From assembly GCA_900553525.1 (NCBI GenBank), contig USDZ01000108.1, positions 1-6,194 of the forward strand: 6,194 nucleotides of DNA, written 5' to 3'. This document shows positions 1-4,412 of the stretch, one piece after another; within the stretch, counting starts at the first letter, position 1; the number at the start of each line of letters is the position of its first letter. The position numbers and the translations under genes were made by a program. The stretch is from an uncultured Oscillospiraceae bacterium (GTDB lineage Bacteria; Bacillota; Clostridia; Oscillospirales; Acutalibacteraceae). The notes beneath the pieces were generated by a model that was not told where the DNA came from, ran no database searches, and saw only the letters and a program-made list of their open reading frames with translations.

Positions 1-1302
1 GTTGCGGGACAGGGAGACCCGGGTGGCGAGATACCGCCGGGCCGGACAAATAAAGGAACAGCAGCCGCAGGAAATGCACTGCACCGCGCCGTAGTCGGCG
101 CAGACCTCCATTTTCCCGGCGACGACGGCTGCGTCAATGGCAAAAGGCATCAGCCGGGAAGGGCAAACCCGGGCGCAGGCGCCGCAGCGGATACAGTTCT
201 GCTCTTCAAAAGATTGGGGCGGCAGTACCACCAGCCCTGCGCTTCCCTTTGTCACCGGAACGTCGGCCGAGGCGAGCAGCCGCCCGGTCATGGGGCCGCC
301 CGCAATCAGGCGGCGGGGTGCTCCTTTTTCCCAAAACGGAGGGGGCAGATTCCCGGAGGATCTTTCCCCGCCCGCAGCCTCGAGCAGTTCGGAAAATAGT
401 GTCCCGATGGGGACGTAAAGATTCAGGGGCCGGGCGACCTCCCCCGCGACTGTGACCGCCCGATGGGTTAAGACGATCCCGACAGCGGCATCCCCCATGG
501 CAGCGGCAGTGGAGACGTTGGATACCACCGCCCCCACATCGGCGGGCAGGCCGCCCATCGGCACCTCCCGGCCCAGCACGGCCTGGATGAGCTGGCGTTC
601 GCCTCCCTGTGGGTAACGGGTTGGCAGGGCGACGATTCGGACTCTGTTCCCCGCCGCGCGGGTAAGACGCTCAATGGCGTCCGGTTTATTTTTTTCCACG
701 CAGAGAAACACACGATCCCGTCCGACTCCCGCCGCCCGACCGAGGGCGAGTGCCCCCTCGATCACCCTTTCGGTGCGCTCAAGCATGATTCGGTGGTCAC
801 AAGTAAGATAAGGCTCGCATTCACAGCCGTTGACAAGCACCGTGTCCACCGGCTTGCCGCTGTATTTCCGGTCGGTGGGGAAGCCCGCCCCGCCCATACC
901 GATCAGTCCGGCCTCCCGCATCCGTTCCCTCCACTTTTTTGGGGGTTCGTGCACCGTCAGCGCGGGTAGCGGGGGAGCGGACGTGTTCCGGCGGTCGTTT
1001 TCGATCACCACTGCCGTCACTTCGTCCCCGTCAGCTGTTGGACGGGGTTCCACCGCCAGGACCGTCCCGGAGACTCCCGCGTGGATCGGGGGTGCGAATC
1101 CATCCTGGCTGCGGCCTACAGCGGAGCCGACAAGTACCGGATCGCCGGGGGAAACGGTGGGCTCGCATTCCCCTCCAAAACCCTGCCGCATGGACAGGAC
1201 CAGCACCGAGGGGGTATATTCCTCCAAAGGACGGGAGGCGGCGGGCGCCTTCCCCTCGACTTTCGTAGGAAACACGATTCCGCCGAAAAAGGTTTGCTTC
1301 AT
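1..1302 (-). CDS. rnfC: RnfC-type electron transport complex subunit, 3' end cut by window edge
   Basis: This is the peripheral subunit of the ion-pumping Rnf complex (ferredoxin:NAD+ oxidoreductase), which sits on the cytoplasmic face and carries flavin and two 4Fe-4S clusters. The frame stays open for all 434 codons to base 1, so the stop and a few C-terminal residues are missing; the family is usually about 430-450 residues in Clostridia. Visible parts are an N-terminal barrel-sandwich region (FFGGIVFP near residue 5, PIHAGVSGT at 72-80), the nucleotide/flavin-binding segment GMGGAGFPT (135-143), VLVNGCECEPYLTCDHR (155-171), and two ferredoxin motifs. The cluster ligands are Cys370/373/376/380 and Cys409/412/415/419, each followed by Pro. 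The ATG at 1302 follows an AAAGGAG ribosome binding site (1321-1315) at a rather long spacing of 12 bases, and no start codon lies between. It begins 34 bases after apbE on the same strand, so the two are very likely co-transcribed, with rnfD, G, E, A and B expected further left. The identification is strong. Confidence 0.95.
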   Translation of the reverse strand, partial: MKQTFFGGIVFPTKVEGKAPAASRPLEEYTPSVLVLSMRQGFGGECEPTVSPGDPVLVGSAVGRSQDGFAPPIHAGVSGTVLAVEPRPTADGDEVTAVVIENDRRNTSAPPLPALTVHEPPKKWRERMREAGLIGMGGAGFPTDRKYSGKPVDTVLVNGCECEPYLTCDHRIMLERTERVIEGALALGRAAGVGRDRVFLCVEKNKPDAIERLTRAAGNRVRIVALPTRYPQGGERQLIQAVLGREVPMGGLPADVGAVVSNVSTAAAMGDAAVGIVLTHRAVTVAGEVARPLNLYVPIGTLFSELLEAAGGERSSGNLPPPFWEKGAPRRLIAGGPMTGRLLASADVPVTKGSAGLVVLPPQSFEEQNCIRCGACARVCPSRLMPFAIDAAVVAGKMEVCADYGAVQCISCGCCSFICPARRYLATRVSLSRN

Positions 1303-1336
1303 GCGACGCTTCCGCTCCTTTCTGATCCTGCGTCCG

Positions 1337-2374
1337 TCAGGCGGTGCGCAGCGGGAAATCTTCGGACATTCGCAGGCTTCCATCGGGCAGGACAAAGAGA
1401 CCGGCAACGCCGGACAGTTCCTGCACCGTTCGCCAGGCTTGTTCAAAAGGCTGGGCAAACAGCGCAGTGGAAAGGTAATCCGCCCTCGCTGCGCTGTCAG
1501 CAAGAACGCAGACCTGCCGGACGAACCGGGCGGGATAGCCGGTTTCCGGGTCCAGGACATGCGCATAGACATCCCCGTCGAAGATCCCATACCGCTGATA
1601 ATCTCCGCTGACCCCAAGGGCCGTGTCTTGTAAGACGAGAACGCCCAGGGTGGGAGCGGGCGAGACCGCGCCGGAGAGATTCAGACGGCTGTCGGGATTG
1701 ACAAGAGCAACAGTCCATCCTTCCCGGCCAGGCGGGGACCCGGCGCAGCGGATGCTGCTGGTACCGCAGTCAAGCAGATAAGTTGTGAATCCGGCGGCGG
1801 CCAGCCGGTCCGCTGCTTCGTCAGCCGCGGCGCCCTTGGCCACGCAGCCGAGATCGAGGGAGGCGTCCGGTTCGGTCAGGCGAATGCCCTCGGCGGACCA
1901 CTCCAATTCGGCGCTTTGCGCACAGGCGAGGACGTCTCGAATGGCAGATTCCTCCGGCAGGGTCCCGGTCTGCCGGGCCTCCTGCCACAAATCGGTAACA
2001 TCTCCCATCGCGAGATTGACCCCGGCCGTGGTTTTCCCCCACTCCCGGCAGGAGGCAAGCAGGGCGGTCAGAGCTTCCGGAACCACGACGAAAGTCCCGG
2101 CCTCATGGTTCAGGGCCGAGAGGGCGGAATCCTCCGCGTATCGGTCATAGAGCTTCTCGGCCTCATCCAGGGTGTCCGAAACGATCTGTACCGCCCGGTC
2201 GAAATCCCCGCTGGTTTCGCAGTAGGCCGTGAAATTCACGGCCGTATCCATCCGGACAAAGGTGGTGGTGAAACGGCGGGGTTCGGGGGAGGAGGCGTTG
2301 TCCTCCTCCCCGCAGCCGGTCAGCAAAAGGGCGGTAAACAGACAGAAAACGGATAAGGCGGCGGTTCGTTTCAT
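1337..2374 (-). CDS. apbE: ApbE family FAD:protein FMN transferase, lipoprotein
   Basis: ApbE uses FAD to attach FMN covalently to a threonine of target proteins; in Rnf systems the targets are RnfG and RnfD. The 345-residue product is the normal family length. Residues 1-20 form a lipoprotein signal peptide ending in the lipobox LLTGC, with lipidation expected at Cys21, so the enzyme is anchored outside the membrane where it acts. Family motifs occur in order: RMDTAVNFTAY (41-51), LAMGDVTDLW (121-130), DLGCVAKGAAADEAAD (174-189), AHVLDPETGYPA (271-282), and ADYLSTALF (298-306), the last being the metal-binding D-x-x-S-T region. It lies directly upstream of rnfC on the same strand, which fits a role in flavinylating the Rnf complex. 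The start at 2374 is required by the signal peptide, but its only adjacent purine-rich site (AAGGA) is too close to the ATG. Translation may instead be coupled to a tiny upstream ORF. The gene symbol follows the family name. Confidence 0.95.
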   Translation of the reverse strand: MKRTAALSVFCLFTALLLTGCGEEDNASSPEPRRFTTTFVRMDTAVNFTAYCETSGDFDRAVQIVSDTLDEAEKLYDRYAEDSALSALNHEAGTFVVVPEALTALLASCREWGKTTAGVNLAMGDVTDLWQEARQTGTLPEESAIRDVLACAQSAELEWSAEGIRLTEPDASLDLGCVAKGAAADEAADRLAAAGFTTYLLDCGTSSIRCAGSPPGREGWTVALVNPDSRLNLSGAVSPAPTLGVLVLQDTALGVSGDYQRYGIFDGDVYAHVLDPETGYPARFVRQVCVLADSAARADYLSTALFAQPFEQAWRTVQELSGVAGLFVLPDGSLRMSEDFPLRTA

Positions 2375-2396
2375 ATCCTTATCATCACGGGCCTTT
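2371..2396 (-). promoter_or_regulatory. Possible mini-ORF coupled to apbE translation
   Basis: On the minus strand an AAAGG site (2396-2392) lies 6 bases before an ATG at 2385, which opens a five-codon frame encoding M-I-R-I and stop. The TGA of this frame (2373-2371) overlaps the ATG of apbE (2374-2372) in an ATGA arrangement. The apbE ATG itself has only AAGGA one base upstream, which is too close to work as a normal ribosome binding site. The layout suggests that ribosomes load on the mini-ORF and restart on apbE. This is inferred from spacing only; ribosomes might also initiate on apbE with a poor site. Confidence 0.35.
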
Positions 2397-2397
2397 C

Positions 2398-2427
2398 TTG
2401 CAAAACGTGAAAAATCACTTTTATTAT
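2398..2427 (+). promoter_or_regulatory. Candidate sigma-A promoter of the SH3 lipoprotein gene with operator-like palindrome
   Basis: A TTGCAA (2398-2403) and a TATTAT (2422-2427) are separated by 18 bases, a good match to a housekeeping promoter, and sit about 90 bases before the lipoprotein start. The spacer is largely an imperfect palindrome, AAAAcGTGA-AAAA-TCACTTTT (2402-2422), with a perfect core GTGA-N4-TCAC. A regulator bound there would block or modulate this promoter and could also affect the divergent apbE gene. I could not find an equally good promoter pair for apbE. No specific regulator family can be named from the palindrome. Confidence 0.5.
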
Positions 2428-2517
2428 GGTGGAAACGGTGGCAAAATATACGAAGCTAAAACCCGCTCCCGCAAGAACTGTCTGTGGGCGCGGAAACACG
2501 GAAAGGACAGATGACGG

Positions 2518-2991
2518 ATGAAACACTTGACCCGAACCGCACTGGTCCTGCTCTGCGTGCTATGTCTGGCGGCCCTGACGGCGGGATGCGGCGCCAGCCC
2601 GGATGAGGAACCGGCGGCCTCAGCGTCCGTGCCGGAAACCAGCGCGGAAACCACCACTTCCCCTACAGCTTCCGAAACCACGGCGCCTACCACAGCTCCG
2701 ACGGCGCCTGATTCCGGCACGGGATACTGCGCGGTCGATTCCCTAGTTGTTCGAGGAGGGCCCGGGACGGACTATTATGGCATCGGAGGCCTGAAATACG
2801 GCGAACGGGTGGAGATCCTGGGCCGAGAGGGCGATTGGTTCCGCATTGCATTTAAAACTGAAACCGGAGACATCGGTTATGTCAGCGCGCAATACATTCA
2901 AGGCGAAGCTCCCACACCCACGACTGCCGCGGCAGCCACGGGATCATCTGAAACCACGGCGGATGAAGCTTCGGGTACGGACGGGGGCTGA
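2518..2991 (+). CDS. SH3-domain lipoprotein, function unknown
   Basis: This gene encodes a 157-residue secreted lipoprotein. Residues 1-23 are a signal peptide with a short basic start (MKHLTR), a hydrophobic core and the lipobox LTAGC, so Cys24 should be lipid-modified. Residues 25-69 are a low-complexity linker rich in Thr, Ser, Ala, Pro and Glu, typical of spacers that cross the cell wall. Residues 70-128 look like a single bacterial SH3 (SH3b/SH3_3) domain, with the characteristic series VVRGGPGTDY, YGERVEILGREGDWFRI and GYVSAQYI. A second low-complexity tail (130-157) follows. SH3b domains usually bind peptidoglycan or peptide ligands; there is no catalytic domain, so the role may be wall binding or scaffolding. 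The ATG at 2518 has an AAAGGA site (2502-2507) 10 bases upstream; an ATG at 2511 is in another frame. It is divergent from apbE and ends before a strong hairpin, so it appears monocistronic. A functional link to Rnf is not shown. Confidence 0.88.
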   Translation: MKHLTRTALVLLCVLCLAALTAGCGASPDEEPAASASVPETSAETTTSPTASETTAPTTAPTAPDSGTGYCAVDSLVVRGGPGTDYYGIGGLKYGERVEILGREGDWFRIAFKTETGDIGYVSAQYIQGEAPTPTTAAAATGSSETTADEASGTDGG

Positions 2992-3048
2992 GCGCGTTCC
3001 CACAAAAACGGATCTTCCATCCCGACGGGGGACACTTTTCCGTTCCGA

Positions 3049-3092
3049 AAACGGCCCCTTACTGCATTTCATTGTGCAGCAAGGGGCCGTTT
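3049..3092 (+). terminator. Large hairpin, likely terminator of the SH3 lipoprotein gene
   Basis: The arms AAACGGCCCCTT (3049-3060) and AAGGGGCCGTTT (3081-3092) are perfectly complementary over 12 bases. A second inner stem CTGCA/TGCAG (3062-3066 with 3075-3079) extends it after one mismatch. It starts 57 bases after the lipoprotein stop. The T-run is short (TTT inside the arm, then GAAG), so it may be an inefficient or bidirectional terminator; the A-rich left base would give a T-tract on the minus strand. Confidence 0.7.
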
Positions 3093-3205
3093 GAAGTCTC
3101 AGGAGCAAAAGACCGGATTCCCGGCGTGGCGGCCCGCGTCCTCCCGCTGGACGGGGACCGCCGTCAATGGGCGCCGCATTCTACCTCTATACATATGTTA
3201 TGCAT

Positions 3206-3219
3206 ACATTAGATAATGT
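3206..3219. promoter_or_regulatory. Palindrome in AT-rich region upstream of the XRE gene, possible operator
   Basis: ACATTA-GA-TAATGT is a perfect inverted repeat (6-base arms, 2-base centre) within a sharply AT-rich patch (about 3187-3235) surrounded by GC-rich DNA. It lies 64 bases before the start of a small XRE-type regulator, so it is a natural candidate for autoregulation. A TATACT (3227-3232) just after it could be a -10 element, but no good -35 is present at the right distance. The function is inferred from position and symmetry only. Confidence 0.4.
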
Positions 3220-3243
3220 AATAGTCTATACTAGAGGCGGAAA

Positions 3244-3276
3244 AACTCCTTAATATGGTTCTCATAGAAGGGAGTT
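3244..3276 (+). promoter_or_regulatory. Leader hairpin that can mask the ribosome binding site of the XRE gene
   Basis: AACTCC (3244-3249) is complementary to GGAGTT (3271-3276), and the following TT (3250-3251) can pair with AA (3268-3269), leaving G3270 bulged and a 16-base loop. The right arm includes the ribosome binding site AAGGGAG (3268-3274), which is 8 bases before the ATG. Folding would therefore hide the ribosome binding site. The stem is only about 8 pairs, so its strength in the cell is uncertain. Confidence 0.35.
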
Positions 3277-3282
3277 ACGCGA

Positions 3283-3612
3283 ATGCTCATACTGCAAGTG
3301 GCGCAACTACTAAAGAAAAAGGGGAAAACCAAATACTGGCTATATAAACAGATGGGAATGAGCTATCAGAATTTCGACCGCATGTACAACAACAAAACCA
3401 AGAGTATCCGTTTCGAAAATATTGAAATTCTGTGTCAGCTTCTGGAATGCACTCCGAACGATCTGTTTCTTATGGAAGAGGAGCCGTCCGTCGATGAGGA
3501 AGAGGGGGGGGGGGGGTTAAATCCGTTCCCTCTTTCCAGCCGCCCGGTGGGTGGTGAGAAGGGGCTGTTGCAAAAAGCAACAGCCCCTTTTAAAATTCCC
3601 TGCAGGCCTTAA
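3283..3612 (+). CDS. Small XRE/Cro-type HTH regulator, 3' frame disturbed by a G13 tract
   Basis: The first 65 or so residues form a compact Cro/C1-type DNA-binding domain of the short YozG-like kind: VAQLLKKKGKTKYWLYKQMG, then the recognition helix around SYQNFDRMYNN (27-37), KSIRFENIEILCQLLECTPNDLF (40-62). An acidic tail follows (MEEEPSVDEEE). It has an excellent ribosome binding site (AAGGGAG, 3268-3274, 8 bases from the ATG). The frame then runs through thirteen consecutive G (3504-3516), and as read continues to a TAA at 3610-3612, giving 109 residues. That extra part reads straight through a strong terminator (3559-3591), which is implausible for a native gene end. With 12 G the protein would stop at TAA immediately after the tract (3518-3520 here), giving 78 residues, near the usual length for this group. 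With 11 G it would end at TGA 3555-3557, giving 90 residues. The tract is either a sequencing or assembly artefact or a true slippage site. The HTH assignment is firm; the targets are unknown. Confidence 0.85.
   Translation: MLILQVAQLLKKKGKTKYWLYKQMGMSYQNFDRMYNNKTKSIRFENIEILCQLLECTPNDLFLMEEEPSVDEEEGGGGLNPFPLSSRPVGGEKGLLQKATAPFKIPCRP
3504..3516 (+). repeat. Homopolymeric G13 tract inside the XRE gene
   Basis: Thirteen G in a row follow the codons for an acidic Asp/Glu run. Such tracts change length easily during replication and are also a common source of sequencing error. Here each length gives a different C-terminus: 12 G stops at once, 13 G reads through the terminator, and 11 G adds a short tail ending just before the terminator. 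Confidence 0.95.
3559..3591 (+). terminator. Strong intrinsic terminator after the XRE gene
   Basis: The arms AAGGGGCTGTTGC (3559-3571) and GCAACAGCCCCTT (3577-3589) form a perfect 13-base stem with an AAAAA loop, followed by T residues to 3591. The T-run favours termination of plus-strand transcription, that is, of the XRE gene. It lies inside the as-read XRE frame, which argues that the true gene end is upstream at the G tract. It may also slow transcription from the convergent small gene on the other strand. Confidence 0.9.
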
Positions 3613-3720
3613 TTCATGGCCTGTATTTGGTCTTATAGAAGCAAAACCCGGCTTTCTCCAGTTTTTATACATATTGTACATGGTGCGGCCGGCCTTCCGG
3701 ATGGTTGGTTTTCGGCAGGG

Positions 3721-3740
3721 AAGGGGATAAGTCCCTTTTT
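3721..3740 (+). terminator. Weak hairpin with T-run, possible backup terminator
   Basis: AAGGG (3721-3725) and CCCTT (3733-3737) form a 5-base stem with a 7-base loop, followed by TTT (3738-3740). It lies between the XRE terminator and the stop of the convergent small gene. The T-run suits plus-strand transcripts. The stem is short, so this is only a candidate. Confidence 0.25.
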
Positions 3741-3752
3741 CCAATAGCCCCG

Positions 3753-3908
3753 CTAGTCCATTTCCCGGACAAGCGCTTGCAGGAACCGGTATGTAAGAAT
3801 GATCTGATGAACCGAAGCCGCATGCAGTATCCGCTGGATTTCCCGTATATACCAACTCGCCTCCCGTGCGCTCTCTTTTTGCTGTTCTTTTTGCATCTCC
3901 ATCGGCAT
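3753..3908 (-). CDS. Small helical protein of 51 residues, function unknown
   Basis: The frame encodes MPMEMQKEQQ, a charged lysine/glutamate-rich start, then an amphipathic stretch with hydrophobic residues at helix spacing, WYIREIQRILHAAS and HQIILTYRFLQALVREMD. The pattern resembles short clostridial proteins of the IL..A...QL.LIYRF..ALV type often found beside small XRE regulators in accessory DNA; this resemblance is from memory. There is no signal peptide or membrane segment, so it is probably cytoplasmic and may form a short helical hairpin or bind a partner. A G-rich ribosome binding site (AGGGGGA, 3920-3914) lies 5 bases before the ATG at 3908; ATGs at 3902 and 3896 are in frame and possible. 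It is convergent with the XRE gene and lies downstream of an SOS-type promoter at about 4075-4108, with a leader of roughly 165 bases. The opposite-strand frame here is leucine/phenylalanine-rich, as expected for its antisense shadow. I judge the gene likely real; its role is unknown. Confidence 0.62.
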   Translation of the reverse strand: MPMEMQKEQQKESAREASWYIREIQRILHAASVHQIILTYRFLQALVREMD

Positions 3909-4074
3909 CTTCTTCCCCCTCTAATTTTACGGCTCCTCTTTTTGGGACTGTCCAGAAACGACGTTATCAGAGATTATTCGTGCGAATCATTCACATTACT
4001 TAATAAAAATATTGGGTAAAACCAACAAAATCGCGATATGTTTTTGTGTCTAGGCTCAAGAACCGGTCTCACTA

Positions 4075-4108
4075 TTGAGATTATAGAACATTTGTTCTGT
4101 AATTGCAA
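4075..4108 (-). promoter_or_regulatory. SOS-type (LexA-box) promoter, with a divergent partner on the plus strand
   Basis: On the minus strand TTGCAA (4108-4103) and TATAAT (4085-4080) are separated by exactly 17 bases, a near-consensus sigma-A promoter. The spacer carries AGAACA-TT-TGTTCT (4085-4098 in plus coordinates), a perfect palindrome whose core GAAC-N4-GTTC matches the LexA/DinR operator of Gram-positive bacteria. LexA bound there would cover the promoter and be released after DNA damage. Leftward transcription would start near 4073 and reach the 51-residue gene at 3908. Remarkably, the plus strand has TTGAGA (4075-4080), 17 bases, and TGTAAT (4098-4103), so the same operator could control divergent transcription; no clear gene follows on that side. 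Confidence 0.7.
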
Positions 4109-4176
4109 GGGGTATTCTCGAATAAATTGCGGCATTTCTGCGGCATTGTCGACCAATTGGGCTTGAAACGCCTATT

Positions 4177-4191
4177 GTGAATGCTATTCAC
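4177..4191. repeat. Short perfect inverted repeat
   Basis: GTGAAT-GCT-ATTCAC has perfect 6-base arms around a 3-base centre. It lies in the AT-rich region on the plus-strand side of the SOS-type promoter, about 80 bases downstream. It could be a binding site or a small hairpin in a rightward transcript. No function can be assigned. Confidence 0.4.
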
Positions 4192-4281
4192 CGCTTTTAC
4201 CCTGCTGTTATCTTGTAGAGCCCATCCGAGGCATTTCTCCAAAAGGCCATACCCAGCCGTGTACCGTATGGTTCGGCTCAC

Positions 4282-4304
4282 AAAAACCGGCCCCGCGTTC
4301 GGTT
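4282..4304 (-). terminator. Possible weak terminator downstream of asnB
   Basis: Read on the minus strand, AACCG (4304-4300) and CGGTT (4289-4285) form a 5-base stem with a 10-base loop, followed by a TTTTT stretch (4286-4282) overlapping the stem end. It is about 110 bases after the asnB stop, and it is the only hairpin with a T-run that I see between asnB and the SOS-type promoter. The stem is short, so confidence is low. Confidence 0.3.
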
Positions 4305-4412
4305 ATCCCGTGGAGCCGGCATCCTGTATCGTTCGTATCGGAGGGGAGGAAATCCGGATCGATTCCCGGCTCAACTGCAAGGGCGGGACGTTGCGCCGCG
4401 GCAGTTCGGCCT

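Larger units (their letters stand above)
3909..4412. other. Gene-poor AT-rich region between the small gene and asnB
   Basis: About 500 bases hold no gene I can support. The part from about 3960 to 4200 is clearly more AT-rich than the flanking genes. It contains the SOS-type promoter (4075-4108), an ATTCG-TG-CGAAT palindrome (3976-3987), a GTGAAT-GCT-ATTCAC palindrome (4177-4191) and a 9-base direct repeat TGCGGCATT at 4128 and 4139. Open frames on either strand here lack ribosome binding sites and recognisable domains. The composition change suggests acquired or decayed DNA, but no transposase, integrase or attachment site is visible. Confidence 0.5.

Noticed and set aside
830..1633. 267-residue plus-strand frame
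   Set aside because: It lies antisense across the well-supported rnfC and apbE genes, has no recognisable domain and no ribosome binding site.
3603..3623. CAGGCC-N9-GGCCTG inverted repeat after the XRE terminator
   Set aside because: The arms are short, no T-run follows, and a much stronger terminator lies just upstream.
3517..3855. 112-residue minus-strand frame
   Set aside because: It reads through the terminator and overlaps the small gene in another frame; composition and residues look random.
3705..4019. 104-residue plus-strand frame with a leucine-rich hydrophobic stretch
   Set aside because: The hydrophobic part is the exact antisense of the Lys/Glu-rich start of the 51-residue minus-strand gene; there is no ribosome binding site.
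4128..4147. Two copies of TGCGGCATT, 11 bases apart
   Set aside because: Only two short copies are present, so there is not enough to call iterons or a CRISPR array; listed only as part of the intergenic description.
3974..4281. Minus-strand frames of 60 and 66 residues around the SOS box
   Set aside because: They overlap or start upstream of the promoter core itself, have no ribosome binding site and no recognisable motif.
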